From: Flavobacteriaceae bacterium UBA3339
GTDB taxonomy: Bacteria; Bacteroidota; Bacteroidia; Flavobacteriales; Flavobacteriaceae
Direction of reading: 5' to 3'
DNA length: 64,000 nt
Assembly: GCA_002360925.1 (NCBI GenBank)
Contig: DERN01000009.1
Location: forward strand, 97,681-161,680
A model generated the notes under the pieces. It made no database searches, was not told the DNA's origin, and saw nothing but the letters and a program-made list of their open reading frames with translations. Positions 1 through 8,003 of this stretch are shown piece after piece (positions within the stretch are counted from its first letter, which is position 1; the number at the start of each line of letters is the position of its first letter). A program made the position numbers and the translations under genes.

Positions 1-714
1 ATTAATCTTGGTTTTGGTGGCGGTAATATGTTTGGGATTCAGCATGCAACAGGAAATTACTTTGCTTTTATTAATAGCGATGTTTTGTTTGTGGAATCTG
101 TATTTGATAAATTGACTTTATTTTCTGAAAAAACTCCTGATTTAGGAGTTGCAGGTATTCAAATTTTAGATGAAAACCATAAAAAAAGTATTTCTTACAG
201 ATATTTTGAAGGAGTTAGATATAAATTATTTGGAAGGAAATTCTTAGAATTTACCAAAAAAGATAAATTATCGACACAAGAAAATAATCCAAATCCTTTT
301 ATGGTTGACTTTGTGATTGGAAGTTTTATGTTTTTTAGAAAAGAAGTTTTTAATTCTATCGGTGGTTTTGATACGAATATTTTTTTGTATTACGAAGAAA
401 GTGATATTTGTTATCGTTTGAAAAAAGTAGGATATAAAACCTATTTTATTCCTGAATTAAAATACATTCATTTAGAAGGAAAAAGTTCGAACCGAAACTT
501 AGATTTAAAAGCAGAACATTGGATTTCGTATTTTTATGTGACCCGAAAAAACTTCGGATTATTAAAATATTTAATCATTAAATACTATCTTTTAATAACA
601 TATTTTTTCAAAGCGCCTTTTAAGAAAAAAAATGCTTTTCTTTTCAAAAAAATGCTTCAAATGAACGAAAGTCTAGCATTATCTTTAAAACATAAACAAA
701 AAATGAGTGATTAG
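1..714 (+). CDS. Glycosyltransferase family 2, C-terminal part (5' truncated by window edge)
   Basis: The reading frame is open from base 1, and the residues before the first Met (N-L-G-F-G-G-G-N) match the 'N-x-GFG-GN' motif of GT2 enzymes, so the true start lies upstream of the window. The nucleotide-sugar and metal-binding segment reads FINSDVLF, a variant of the DxD motif. A second GT2 landmark, GGFDTNIFLYYEESDICYR, contains the ED pair that usually provides the catalytic base. The C-terminus is basic and partly hydrophobic. Proteins of this type are rhamnosyl- or other hexosyltransferases that work at the inner membrane on LPS or O-antigen. The acceptor and donor cannot be deduced. A TAnnTTTG box follows the gene, so the next gene may have its own promoter. 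Confidence 0.88.
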   Translation: MNLGFGGGNMFGIQHATGNYFAFINSDVLFVESVFDKLTLFSEKTPDLGVAGIQILDENHKKSISYRYFEGVRYKLFGRKFLEFTKKDKLSTQENNPNPFMVDFVIGSFMFFRKEVFNSIGGFDTNIFLYYEESDICYRLKKVGYKTYFIPELKYIHLEGKSSNRNLDLKAEHWISYFYVTRKNFGLLKYLIIKYYLLITYFFKAPFKKKNAFLFKKMLQMNESLALSLKHKQKMSD

Positions 715-731
715 TTCTTTCTTTTTTATGT

Positions 732-739
732 TATATTTG
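732..739 (+). promoter_or_regulatory. Putative -7 promoter box (TATATTTG)
   Basis: TATATTTG matches the Flavobacterium/Bacteroides -7 consensus TAnnTTTG. It lies 32 bases before the ATG of the gene at 772 and in the same orientation. No TTG is seen at the -33 distance, so the call is moderate. Confidence 0.4.
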
Positions 740-771
740 TTCCCAAAATGAAAAAACAACCAATATAAAAA

Positions 772-1635
772 ATGAAAAAAATTCAGACAGGTTTTTTGGT
801 TTCGTATGATTATGAAAAATTAAAAAAATCAATTCCACCAGCATATAATGATTCTGATGAAATTTTTTTAGCAATTGATCATGAATACAGAACGTGGACA
901 GGAAATCAATTTACGATCGATGATTCGTTTTTTTCTTGGTTAGAAGAATTCGATGTAGATAAAAAAATAACGATTTACCGAGATAATTTTTATGTACCTG
1001 AACTTTCGGCTATCGAAAATGATAACAGAGAACGTCAAATGCTAAGTGAAAAAATGGGAATCGGAAATTGGCTTGTACAAATTGATGCCGATGAATATTT
1101 TATCAACTTTTCTGATTTCGTTAAGAAGTTACGTAAATATGATCATTTTTTAGATCATCCCGAAAAAAATAAGATTCAAATCTCAGGTTTCTTAATTCAT
1201 ATTTATAAGTATCTCGATAATGGGTTTCTTTATGTAAATAATGCTACCAAATTTATGGCAGCAACAAATTACCCGAATTATAAATGCGCCCGAAATACAA
1301 GAGAACGTGTTATTTATGTAGATTCTTTTGCTTTACACGAAACTTTATCGAGAAGTGAGGAAGAATTACGTTTTAAAATCGCAAATTGGGGACATCACGA
1401 TGAAATAAATGAAACTTTCCTAGATAAGTGGCTTTCTGCGAACGAACATAATTATGGTGAATTAAAAGATGTTTTTTATTTAAATCCTAAAGATTGGAAG
1501 TCTTTAGGTTATTTTTCATCAAAAGATTTAAATGAATTTAAAATCGAAATTGAGAATAATCAGAAAATAAAAAAGACCGATTTTTGGCTTTGGAAAAAGA
1601 ATTTCGGACAGTGGTTTAAACATTTAGTAAGTTAG
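772..1635 (+). CDS. Glycosyltransferase-like protein of the surface glycan cluster
   Basis: A 287-residue protein without a signal peptide or clear membrane segment. Around residue 105 it reads QIDADEYF, the hydrophobic-D-A-D pattern of the GT-A metal-binding motif, preceded by GNWLVQ as in GT2-like enzymes. The N-terminus (GFLVSYDYE) lacks the usual 'IPxYN' GT2 opening, so it belongs to a divergent glycosyltransferase group; I do not recognise the exact family. It sits between a GT2 gene and a Kdo-kinase-like gene on the same strand, with gaps of 57 and 31 bases, which supports a role in LPS core or surface polysaccharide assembly. Donor and acceptor are unknown. Confidence 0.72.
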   Translation: MKKIQTGFLVSYDYEKLKKSIPPAYNDSDEIFLAIDHEYRTWTGNQFTIDDSFFSWLEEFDVDKKITIYRDNFYVPELSAIENDNRERQMLSEKMGIGNWLVQIDADEYFINFSDFVKKLRKYDHFLDHPEKNKIQISGFLIHIYKYLDNGFLYVNNATKFMAATNYPNYKCARNTRERVIYVDSFALHETLSRSEEELRFKIANWGHHDEINETFLDKWLSANEHNYGELKDVFYLNPKDWKSLGYFSSKDLNEFKIEIENNQKIKKTDFWLWKKNFGQWFKHLVS

Positions 1636-1666
1636 CTAAATAAAGGAATTTCTCAATATTTATAAA

Positions 1667-2431
1667 ATGAAGTTTATTATAAATCCAAGTTTTAAAAATA
1701 ATCAATCCGAAATTGAAAAATGTATTTCGAATTTCGATATTGAAGGAGATTTGTTTGTAAAAGGAAGTCGGAATACCATTAAAGTTTTTCAATCTTCTTT
1801 AGGCGAATTAAATATTAAATCCTTTAAAAAACCAAACTTCATTAATACGATTGTTTACCAGTTTTTTCGAGATTCAAAAGCCAAACGCTCTTTCGATTTT
1901 GCTATGCGTTTGTTAGAAAAGAATATCGGAACTCCGGAACCAATTGCGTATGCCGAATTTAAAAATGGAATTGGATTAGGAAAGAGTTTTTATGTTTGTA
2001 AACACATTCGAACTGAATTTACGTATCGCGATTTAGTTGAAAATCCGAATCTTGAAAATCATGAGGAAATTCTTCGCGCGTTTACACGTTTTTGTTTTCA
2101 ATTACACGAAGCCGGAATTGAATTTAAAGATCATTCGCCGGGAAATACCTTGATTAATCCTTCGTTAAACGGGTATGATTTTTATTTAGTCGATTTAAAT
2201 CGAATGAGTTTTCATAATGTTATGACTTTTGAACAACGTATGTTTAATTTAAGAAGATTAACACCAAAAAAAGAAATGATTGCTGTAATGGCTAACGAAT
2301 ATTCAAAATTATATAAAGATAAAACCGAACAGGAAACTTTTAGTTTAATGTGGCAATTTACCGAAGAATTTCAAGAGAAATTTCACAGAAAACAACGTCT
2401 TAAAAAACGTATTAAGTTTTGGAAAAAGTAA
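1667..2431 (+). CDS. Lipopolysaccharide (Kdo/WaaP-type) kinase-like protein
   Basis: A 254-residue protein with the layout of the LPS kinase branch of the protein-kinase fold. It begins with a glycine-poor N-lobe containing K-G-S-R-N and a lysine-rich strand (IKSFKKP). Near residue 155 it has LHEAGIEFKDHSPGNTL, whose D-H-x3-N arrangement is the catalytic loop, and near residue 175 it has LVDLNR, which replaces the DFG metal-binding Asp. This pattern is known from KdkA/InaA/WaaP proteins, which phosphorylate Kdo or heptose in the LPS inner core using ATP. Its position beside glycosyltransferases and a GT9 enzyme supports core modification at the cytoplasmic face. The precise acceptor sugar is inference. 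The gene ends at a shared terminator with the convergent neighbour. Confidence 0.75.
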   Translation: MKFIINPSFKNNQSEIEKCISNFDIEGDLFVKGSRNTIKVFQSSLGELNIKSFKKPNFINTIVYQFFRDSKAKRSFDFAMRLLEKNIGTPEPIAYAEFKNGIGLGKSFYVCKHIRTEFTYRDLVENPNLENHEEILRAFTRFCFQLHEAGIEFKDHSPGNTLINPSLNGYDFYLVDLNRMSFHNVMTFEQRMFNLRRLTPKKEMIAVMANEYSKLYKDKTEQETFSLMWQFTEEFQEKFHRKQRLKKRIKFWKK

Positions 2432-2460
2432 AAAGAACAATCATTTCGATTGTTCTTTTT
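2430..2460. terminator. Bidirectional terminator between convergent genes
   Basis: A 13-bp perfect stem (2430-2442 with 2448-2460) closes a 5-base loop, flanked by A-runs on the left and T-runs on the right, so it can terminate from both sides. The right arm lies inside the last codons of the minus-strand GT2 gene, whose TGA stop is in the stem. Confidence 0.8.
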
Positions 2461-3211
2461 TATAAATTTCATTCAAATATTTATATCGATTAGCTACTGA
2501 AATAGCATGTAGTTTAGCAATTGTAAAGCCTTTTATACCATCTAAAAAACCCAAACGAAGAATATAATAATTTAAAAAACGATACAGTGGTTTTACCTTG
2601 AAATGATAAAATGTAGGTTTTGTTTTTTTTAAATAAAGCTCTTCCGCTCGAAGTTTTGAGTAATGGTTTAGTTTATTTAAATATAGGATGTTATCAATAA
2701 ATGTATGATGTTTTATTTTGTGTTTAATACTTCCAATTTTAGTGTCACAACTAAGCAATTCGTGAACTTTTAAATGTGGCAGATATTTGCATTTCGATTT
2801 GCGAAAAAGTCGCACTGCTTTTACAGTTTGTTGTCCAGAAAATCGAATCCGTTTATTGTTAAAATAAAAATCATGATGAGCGTAATAAGCATCAAATTGA
2901 TTTTTAGAATTTACAATTGTAATGATTTCTTCTATCATTTTATTTGATAACTCTTCGTCTGCATCAAAGAAGGTAACCCAATCATTTTTAGCTAAAGAAA
3001 GAGCATAATTTCGTTGATTTGTGAAATTATCAAATTCACGTTGTATAAACGTCACATTTTTGTTTCTTTTTGCGATTTCAACAGTTTTGTCTGTACTATA
3101 AGAATCTACAATTATAATTTCATCAGCATATTTTTTTACCTGATCTATATACCTTTGTATATTTTTTTCTTCGTTATAGGCTATTAATAATGCAGAAATT
3201 TTTGTACTCAA
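2441..3211 (-). CDS. Glycosyltransferase family 2, WaaE/KdtX-like
   Basis: A 256-residue GT2 enzyme resembling the WaaE/KdtX group, which adds glucose to the LPS inner core. Visible landmarks are ALLIAYNEEKNIQRYI at the N-terminus, IIVDSYSTDKTVEIA, the QRNYALSLA helix and the FFDADEEL metal motif near residue 85. Later comes a basic region typical of membrane-associated core glycosyltransferases. The start is TTG at 3209-3211: no in-frame ATG precedes the conserved nucleotide-binding strand. A promoter-like pair lies just upstream, overlapping the end of the GT9 gene. The sugar transferred is not provable here. Confidence 0.82.
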   Translation of the reverse strand: MSTKISALLIAYNEEKNIQRYIDQVKKYADEIIIVDSYSTDKTVEIAKRNKNVTFIQREFDNFTNQRNYALSLAKNDWVTFFDADEELSNKMIEEIITIVNSKNQFDAYYAHHDFYFNNKRIRFSGQQTVKAVRLFRKSKCKYLPHLKVHELLSCDTKIGSIKHKIKHHTFIDNILYLNKLNHYSKLRAEELYLKKTKPTFYHFKVKPLYRFLNYYILRLGFLDGIKGFTIAKLHAISVANRYKYLNEIYKKEQSK

Positions 3212-3246
3212 AAGAATGTAGTTTTTATTAGTGTTTGTAATGAAGA

Positions 3247-3274
3247 CAAATCTATTATTTTAAATGTAAATCAA
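3247..3274 (-). promoter_or_regulatory. Putative promoter for the GT2 gene (TTG-17-TAGATTTG)
   Basis: On the minus strand TTG (3272-3274) is followed after 17 bases by TAGATTTG (3247-3254), matching the Flavobacterium -33/-7 consensus. It overlaps the 3' end of the upstream GT9 gene, whose stop is at 3255, and lies 35 bases before the TTG start at 3211. Confidence 0.45.
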
Positions 3275-4319
3275 GAAATTTTCTTAGCTTTTCTTTAAAT
3301 AAATCGAAATCAAAATAAGAATAAAACAAATCTACTTGTTTTTTTATCTGCCTATTGGTTAAATTGTCGAATTTTTCGGGGAAATAGTCTTTCAGATGAA
3401 CACTTGTATGATGAATTCCGTCTTCAAAAGTTGCCCAAACGTTTTTATCAATCCAAGGCGAAAATACAATAAACGATTTTTTACTTAAAGCTTTAGACAT
3501 ATTAATAGCACCGCCATCGTTTCCAATAATCAAATCACATTCGTTTGCCAAAGCAATAAACGAACGTAAATCTCCGCCTAACAAATCAAAATAAATTTTA
3601 GATTTTGTTTCAGACGATAGTTGATTGTAAACTTTTTCGGCTTGTTTAATTTGTTTCGGAAAATAATTAAACAGAATATTTACATCGTAATTTAAGCCTA
3701 AAAAATCGACCATTTTTGCCATTTCATCTAATGGATACGTTTTACTTTCGTCGGAACCCAAAAGGCTAATCATAACGGTTTTTCTGTTCGGATTTATTTG
3801 ATGATCTTTCAAGTTTTTTCGAGCATTTTCAATTTCCTTTTCGGTCAAATATAATTTAGGTTCGGTTGCTAAAGGTTTCTCGATTCCTAAAGGTTTTAAT
3901 AATGCTAAACGATGTTCGATTGCCAATCCTAAATGCGATTTCGGTTCGGTATGTTTTGTTACATTATCGGTATACAAAAAGGTTCTCCCAGGTTTTTTAT
4001 ACGAAATTTTTTTAGAAGCTTGATTAATAAAAACATCAATCCAACTTTGAATTTTAGAATACGCATCAATAACAATATCGTATTGATTTTTATTAACATT
4101 TTTACTAAAACAAATCAGTTTTAATAAACCTTTAGTTTCGTTTTCGTTAAAAATAATTAGTTCATCAATAAACGGATTGTTTTCTAAAACCGGCAACGTA
4201 TTACTGTTTACCAAATAGTGAACAATAGCATTTGGAAAGGCTTTTTTAAGATTTTCGCACAACAAAGAGGAAATTAAAACATCGCCTATCATTTTGTGCT
4301 GAATTACTAAAATCTTCAT
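3255..4319 (-). CDS. Glycosyltransferase family 9 (heptosyltransferase-like)
   Basis: A 354-residue GT-B protein. The N-terminus MKILVIQHKMIGDVLISSLL is the family 9 opening, where 'IGD' follows the first strand, and the C-terminal half carries LANECDLIIGNDGGAINMSKAL, the GT9 donor-site motif in which the G-N-D-G-G segment contacts the nucleotide sugar. WaaC and WaaF members add ADP-heptose to the LPS inner core in the cytoplasm; many Bacteroidetes members have unknown acceptors. Its placement beside WaaE-like and Kdo-kinase-like genes supports a core role. It runs in the same direction as the LTA-synthase-like gene upstream, with 42 bases between the genes and a TAGATTTG box there. Confidence 0.85.
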   Translation of the reverse strand: MKILVIQHKMIGDVLISSLLCENLKKAFPNAIVHYLVNSNTLPVLENNPFIDELIIFNENETKGLLKLICFSKNVNKNQYDIVIDAYSKIQSWIDVFINQASKKISYKKPGRTFLYTDNVTKHTEPKSHLGLAIEHRLALLKPLGIEKPLATEPKLYLTEKEIENARKNLKDHQINPNRKTVMISLLGSDESKTYPLDEMAKMVDFLGLNYDVNILFNYFPKQIKQAEKVYNQLSSETKSKIYFDLLGGDLRSFIALANECDLIIGNDGGAINMSKALSKKSFIVFSPWIDKNVWATFEDGIHHTSVHLKDYFPEKFDNLTNRQIKKQVDLFYSYFDFDLFKEKLRKFLDLHLK

Positions 4320-4336
4320 ATTGTTGTGTTGTGGAA

Positions 4337-4344
4337 CAAATCTA
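4337..4344 (-). promoter_or_regulatory. Putative -7 promoter box (TAGATTTG)
   Basis: TAGATTTG on the minus strand fits TAnnTTTG and ends 17 bases before the GT9 start codon. No TTG is present 17-23 bases upstream, so only half of the consensus is met. Confidence 0.35.
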
Positions 4345-4361
4345 AGAAAATATCTGTATTT

Positions 4362-6215
4362 CTATTGAATCGTCAACTGATTTTTTGAAACTCTATGATT
4401 AAAAGATTGAATATATGCTTTTATAAAACGTTCCATTTTTTCTTTTGTTTCAGTTTCTTTTTTGATCAGATTATCTTTTAAAAGCGGATCTTTTTTCCAA
4501 TTATAAAGTCCTAATGATTTTGTTCCATCGAAAGCTAAATAGAAATCTCCCATTTCTAAATTGTAAATATTATCTAAATAATTCACAACAAAATCTTGTT
4601 CGGATTTATACGACTTTCCGTACGAAATTAGGTTTGTATTTAATTGAAGATAATCGACCAGACTTGGCAAAATATCGATTTGTTGAAAGTTCTTTTCGTC
4701 TACTTTTACCATAGAAGCATCGTTTGGAACATAAAACAAAATCGGAATTCTGAACTTCCCTACATTGTTTTTGTATTCTGGTTCTTCGCCTGTAGATGAA
4801 GTGTGATCTGCGGTAATTACGAAAATAGTGTTATTGAACCAAGGCATTTTTTCTGCAGATTCAAAGAATTTCTTTAAAGCATAATCTGTATATGCAATTG
4901 ATTCGTGAATTTCGGTAGTTCCTTTCGGAAATTTTCCTTTGTATTTTTCAGGAATCGTAAAAGGTGCATGCGACGAAATCGTGAATAAAGTTGTAAAAAA
5001 AGGTTGTTTAAAAGTCGTTAATTCTTTAGCGAAAAACTGTAAAAAGTCTTCATCAAAAACACCCCATTTTCCATCGAACGATTCAGGTCCTTTGTATTCG
5101 TTTTTTCCATAATAATGATCAAATCCAGCAACATTGGCATATTGATCAAAATTTTGACTTCCATTAAAAGCTCCGTGAAAAAAAGAAGTATTATATCCGT
5201 TATCTTTCAATATTTTTGGTAATCCATAAACATTATTCACAGAATAACTTGACGAAATAAAGCTTTTGTTCATTAAACTTGGAACACTTGAAATAGTTGA
5301 AGGAACTGCATCGATAGATAATTTTCCGTTCGCAAATCCATTTTCGAAAAAATAACTTTTTTGAATCAACGAATCTAAAAAAGGAGTTTGACCGCGTTGA
5401 ATATTTTCTCTTCCAAAGCTTTCTAAAATCAATAAAACAACGTTCTTTTTATTTGAATTTTCGTACGAAAAAGATTGAATTGGATTAAAAATAGTATTCG
5501 CTTCTTCTTCGCTAAAATAGTTTACTTCTTTTAGATTTTCTTTTTTACTCAAGGTTTTAAGAACTGTAAACGGAGTATTTAAAACCAAAGCCGAAGTTCC
5601 GATTGGTCCAAATTTAGAAGCATCGACAATACTTAATGGTTTTCTATCGATTCCTCTTCCGGCTGTAAAAAGTAAAATTACCATGAATAATAAACTCGCT
5701 GATGAAAGGAAATTTGAAGATGTTTTTATGTTTCGATATTTTATTTGCTTTAAACCAAACCAAAATAAAATAAAAGTTAATGCGACAAATACTGGAATCA
5801 TCCAATAATCAACAAAATATGAAACAATTAATCCGCCAATTTCGTTCGACATTCCTTCTGCTGTAATCATCGAAAAAGAACTTCTTCTTCCAACAAAACG
5901 GAAATATTCAAAATCGACAAAATTCAGGCAAATAAAAACTCCATTTACAATAAAAAAGCTGTAAAATAAGAAATTTTGATAGGTTTTATTTTGTTGAAAT
6001 TTACCGGGAAGCAAATGTAAAATAGCAAAAAGAATGTTGATATATCCTAAAACGGAAAGATCGAACAAAAGTCCGCCAACAAAAACTTGAGCGTTTATTT
6101 CTGGAAAAAAAGACTGATTGTAAAAATAAAATCCAACTCTAACAAGCTGATAAATAGCTAAAACTAATATAAAACGTTGGATAAATAGTGTAAGTGTATT
6201 TTTTGATTTATTCAT
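4362..6215 (-). CDS. LTA synthase family membrane sulfatase (phosphoglycerol/phosphoethanolamine transferase-like)
   Basis: A 617-residue protein with about five N-terminal membrane segments (roughly residues 10-195) and a C-terminal alkaline-phosphatase/sulfatase domain in the periplasm. Catalytic landmarks are VVLLILESFGREN (first metal ligand Glu), GKLSIDAVPS (probable nucleophile Ser, where Gram-positive LtaS has Thr) and VITADHTSS plus SSHAPF (metal-ligand D-H and H). Family members move phosphoglycerol or phosphoethanolamine from phospholipid to glycans, or hydrolyse lipids. The ATG at 6215 (MNKSKN) was preferred over one 16 codons upstream because it directly precedes the first membrane helix and its basic flank. 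Neighbouring LPS genes suggest glycan decoration; substrate unknown. Confidence 0.83.
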   Translation of the reverse strand: MNKSKNTLTLFIQRFILVLAIYQLVRVGFYFYNQSFFPEINAQVFVGGLLFDLSVLGYINILFAILHLLPGKFQQNKTYQNFLFYSFFIVNGVFICLNFVDFEYFRFVGRRSSFSMITAEGMSNEIGGLIVSYFVDYWMIPVFVALTFILFWFGLKQIKYRNIKTSSNFLSSASLLFMVILLFTAGRGIDRKPLSIVDASKFGPIGTSALVLNTPFTVLKTLSKKENLKEVNYFSEEEANTIFNPIQSFSYENSNKKNVVLLILESFGRENIQRGQTPFLDSLIQKSYFFENGFANGKLSIDAVPSTISSVPSLMNKSFISSSYSVNNVYGLPKILKDNGYNTSFFHGAFNGSQNFDQYANVAGFDHYYGKNEYKGPESFDGKWGVFDEDFLQFFAKELTTFKQPFFTTLFTISSHAPFTIPEKYKGKFPKGTTEIHESIAYTDYALKKFFESAEKMPWFNNTIFVITADHTSSTGEEPEYKNNVGKFRIPILFYVPNDASMVKVDEKNFQQIDILPSLVDYLQLNTNLISYGKSYKSEQDFVVNYLDNIYNLEMGDFYLAFDGTKSLGLYNWKKDPLLKDNLIKKETETKEKMERFIKAYIQSFNHRVSKNQLTIQ

Positions 6216-6275
6216 GACTTTCAAATAATAGGCAAAAGTCTGATAATATAAAAACTTAACCAAAAAATAACATTA

Positions 6276-6311
6276 AAAAAACCATTTCTAAATAATTAAA
6301 AATGGTTTTTT
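6276..6311 (-). terminator. Terminator downstream of dapD
   Basis: A 12-bp perfect stem (6276-6287 with 6300-6311) with a 12-base AT-rich loop and A/T flanks lies 13 bases after the dapD stop codon. The tails would permit some activity in both directions. Confidence 0.65.
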
Positions 6312-6323
6312 ATATTTTTAAGC

Positions 6324-7139
6324 TTAAACCGCCACATTATGCTCGCGTAAAGCATCGTTTAATGAGGTTTTTTTATCGGTACTTTCTTTACGAGTCCCGA
6401 TAATTAATGCACAAGGAACTTGATATTCGCCTGCAGGAAATTTTTTCGTATAAGAACCTGGAATTACTACCGAACGTTCTGGAACATATCCTTTAATTTC
6501 GATCGGCGTCTCTCCTGTAACATCGATAATTTTGGTCGAAGCAGTTAATACAACATTTGCTCCTAAAACCGCTTCTTTTCCTACACGAACTCCTTCTACC
6601 ACAATACAACGCGAACCGATGAATGCATTATCTTCGATAATTACCGGAGCTGCTTGTAATGGCTCTAAAACCCCACCGATTCCAACACCGCCAGATAAGT
6701 GAACATTTTTACCAATTTGTGCACAAGAACCAACAGTTGCCCAAGTGTCTACCATTGTTCCTTCATCAACATAAGCACCAATATTTACGTAAGAAGGCAT
6801 TAAAATAACTCCCGAAGAAATATAAGCTCCATGACGTGCTACTGCATTAGGAACTACGCGAATTCCTTTTTCGGCATAATTGCGTTTTAAAGGCATTTTA
6901 TCGTGATATTCAAAAATTCCCGCTTCTAAAGTTTCCATTTTTTGAATAGGGAAGTACATCACAACAGCTTTTTTAACCCATTCGTTAATTTGCCAGCCAC
7001 CATCAATTGGTTCAGCTGTACGAAGTTTACCGTTATCGATTAATTCGATAACTTCACGAATAGTATTTTGAGTTTCCTCTTTTTGTAATAACTCTCGGTT
7101 ATCCCAAGCTTGTTCTATGATGCTTTTTAAATTTTCCAT
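6324..7139 (-). CDS. dapD: 2,3,4,5-tetrahydropyridine-2,6-dicarboxylate N-succinyltransferase
   Basis: A 271-residue acyltransferase of the succinylase branch of lysine and meso-diaminopimelate synthesis. It converts tetrahydrodipicolinate and succinyl-CoA into N-succinyl-2-amino-6-oxopimelate. The N-terminal alpha domain is followed by a left-handed beta-helix of hexapeptide repeats from about residue 100 (GAYISSGVILMPSYVNIGAY, GTMVDTWATVGSCAQIG), and the C-terminal part contains FIGSRCIVVEGVRVG. The length is typical of DapD. The ATG at 7139 was chosen because it gives the family's usual MENLKSIIEQAW start; the open frame extends 23 codons further without homology-like sequence. A TATATTTG box lies 16 bases upstream of this ATG. 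Other dap genes are not in the window. Confidence 0.95.
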   Translation of the reverse strand: MENLKSIIEQAWDNRELLQKEETQNTIREVIELIDNGKLRTAEPIDGGWQINEWVKKAVVMYFPIQKMETLEAGIFEYHDKMPLKRNYAEKGIRVVPNAVARHGAYISSGVILMPSYVNIGAYVDEGTMVDTWATVGSCAQIGKNVHLSGGVGIGGVLEPLQAAPVIIEDNAFIGSRCIVVEGVRVGKEAVLGANVVLTASTKIIDVTGETPIEIKGYVPERSVVIPGSYTKKFPAGEYQVPCALIIGTRKESTDKKTSLNDALREHNVAV

Positions 7140-7155
7140 AAAGATTAAATTTAGG

Positions 7156-7163
7156 CAAATATA
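7156..7163 (-). promoter_or_regulatory. Putative -7 promoter box of dapD (TATATTTG)
   Basis: TATATTTG on the minus strand, 16 bases before the dapD ATG. A TTG at -33 spacing is absent. Its location within the longer open frame supports the downstream ATG as the true start. Confidence 0.5.
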
Positions 7164-7212
7164 ACCATAAGTAAGGAAATATGCTAAACTGCTTTGAGTT
7201 CTATCCATAAAA

Positions 7213-7237
7213 AAAGTCCGTTTTTAAAACGGACTTT
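7213..7237 (-). terminator. Terminator of the thrS-infC-rpmI-rplT operon
   Basis: An 11-bp stem (7213-7223 with 7227-7237) containing the GTCCG/CGGAC core and followed on the minus strand by a T-rich tract lies 36 bases after the rplT stop codon. This is a classical intrinsic terminator. Confidence 0.85.
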
Positions 7238-7273
7238 ATATATTTAAGTAAGAGTAACAGGTTTAACAAACGT

Positions 7274-7618
7274 TTATTTTATTTTGTTTACGATAGCTGC
7301 GAAAGCTTCAGGGTGGTTCATCGCTAAATCAGCTAAAACCTTACGGTTTAATTCGATGTTGTTAGCTTTGATTTTACCCATGAATTGAGAATAAGACATT
7401 CCGTGTAAACGAGCTCCTGCGTTGATACGCATGATCCATAATGAACGGAAATTTCTTTTCTTTTGTTTTCTGTCACGGTAAGCATATTGCATTGCTTTTT
7501 CTACCGCGTTTTTAGCTACAGTCCAAACGTTTTTACGTCTTCCGAAGAAACCTTTAGCTTGCTTCAGAATTCTTTTTCTTCTTGCTCTTGATGCTACTGC
7601 ATTATTTGCTTTTGGCAT
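7274..7618 (-). CDS. rplT: 50S ribosomal protein L20
   Basis: A 114-residue, very basic protein with the L20 signature: the N-terminal R-A-R-R-K-R-I-L-K-Q-A-K-G helix, GRRKNVWTVAK, the YRDRKQKKR segment and RSLWIMRINAGAR. L20 binds 23S rRNA and is essential for early 50S assembly. It is the last gene of the universally conserved infC-rpmI-rplT arrangement. The gap to rpmI is 113 bases, long for an operon, and could hold a leader, but no recognised L20 autoregulatory structure could be assigned by eye. Confidence 0.97.
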   Translation of the reverse strand: MPKANNAVASRARRKRILKQAKGFFGRRKNVWTVAKNAVEKAMQYAYRDRKQKKRNFRSLWIMRINAGARLHGMSYSQFMGKIKANNIELNRKVLADLAMNHPEAFAAIVNKIK

Positions 7619-7731
7619 AATTTTAAATTTTTTTGTAGTAAGGCGAATGTGTTACATTTCTTTTGTTTCGTTTGAAACGCCCACTCCAGGGTTATTAAAT
7701 AATTTTATAAAACCGAAAGAACGATTTTAGA

Positions 7732-7929
7732 TTAGATTAATCTTAATTGTTCTTTAACGCTTTTCTCGTCAGCTTTATGAACTAAAGTTGAGTGAGTTAA
7801 AGCTAATTTACGCTTTTTAGACTTCTTTGTTAAGATGTGGCTTTTAAAAGCGTGTTTTCTTTTGATTTTTCCAGAGCCAGTCACTTGAAAGCGTTTCTTA
7901 GCACTAGATTTAGTTTTCATTTTAGGCAT
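7732..7929 (-). CDS. rpmI: 50S ribosomal protein L35
   Basis: A 65-residue basic protein beginning MPKMKTKSSAKKRFQVTGSG, diagnostic of bacterial L35, with the RKHAFKSHILTKKSKKRKL core. It is a late-assembling component of the 50S subunit. It follows infC by 48 bases and precedes rplT. A strong promoter-like pair overlaps the infC stop codon, so rpmI and rplT may be expressed beyond the level of infC. Confidence 0.97.
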   Translation of the reverse strand: MPKMKTKSSAKKRFQVTGSGKIKRKHAFKSHILTKKSKKRKLALTHSTLVHKADEKSVKEQLRLI

Positions 7930-7972
7930 TTTGTTCCTAGGTATTATTGTTCTCTTACTTAAAAAATTGTTG

Positions 7973-8003
7973 CAAAGTTATGCTTTTTTCTTTTTTGGTG
8001 CAA
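7973..8003 (-). promoter_or_regulatory. Putative internal promoter for rpmI-rplT (TTG-20-TAACTTTG)
   Basis: On the minus strand TTG (8001-8003) and TAACTTTG (7973-7980) are separated by 20 bases, fitting the Flavobacterium consensus exactly. The first three bases of the -7 box are the TAA stop codon of infC. The predicted transcript would begin roughly 35-40 bases before the rpmI ATG. Confidence 0.6.

Noticed and set aside
7619..7731. L20 leader or riboswitch between rpmI and rplT
   Set aside because: Only a very short CGTTT/AAACG hairpin was visible; no known L20-binding structure could be traced by eye.
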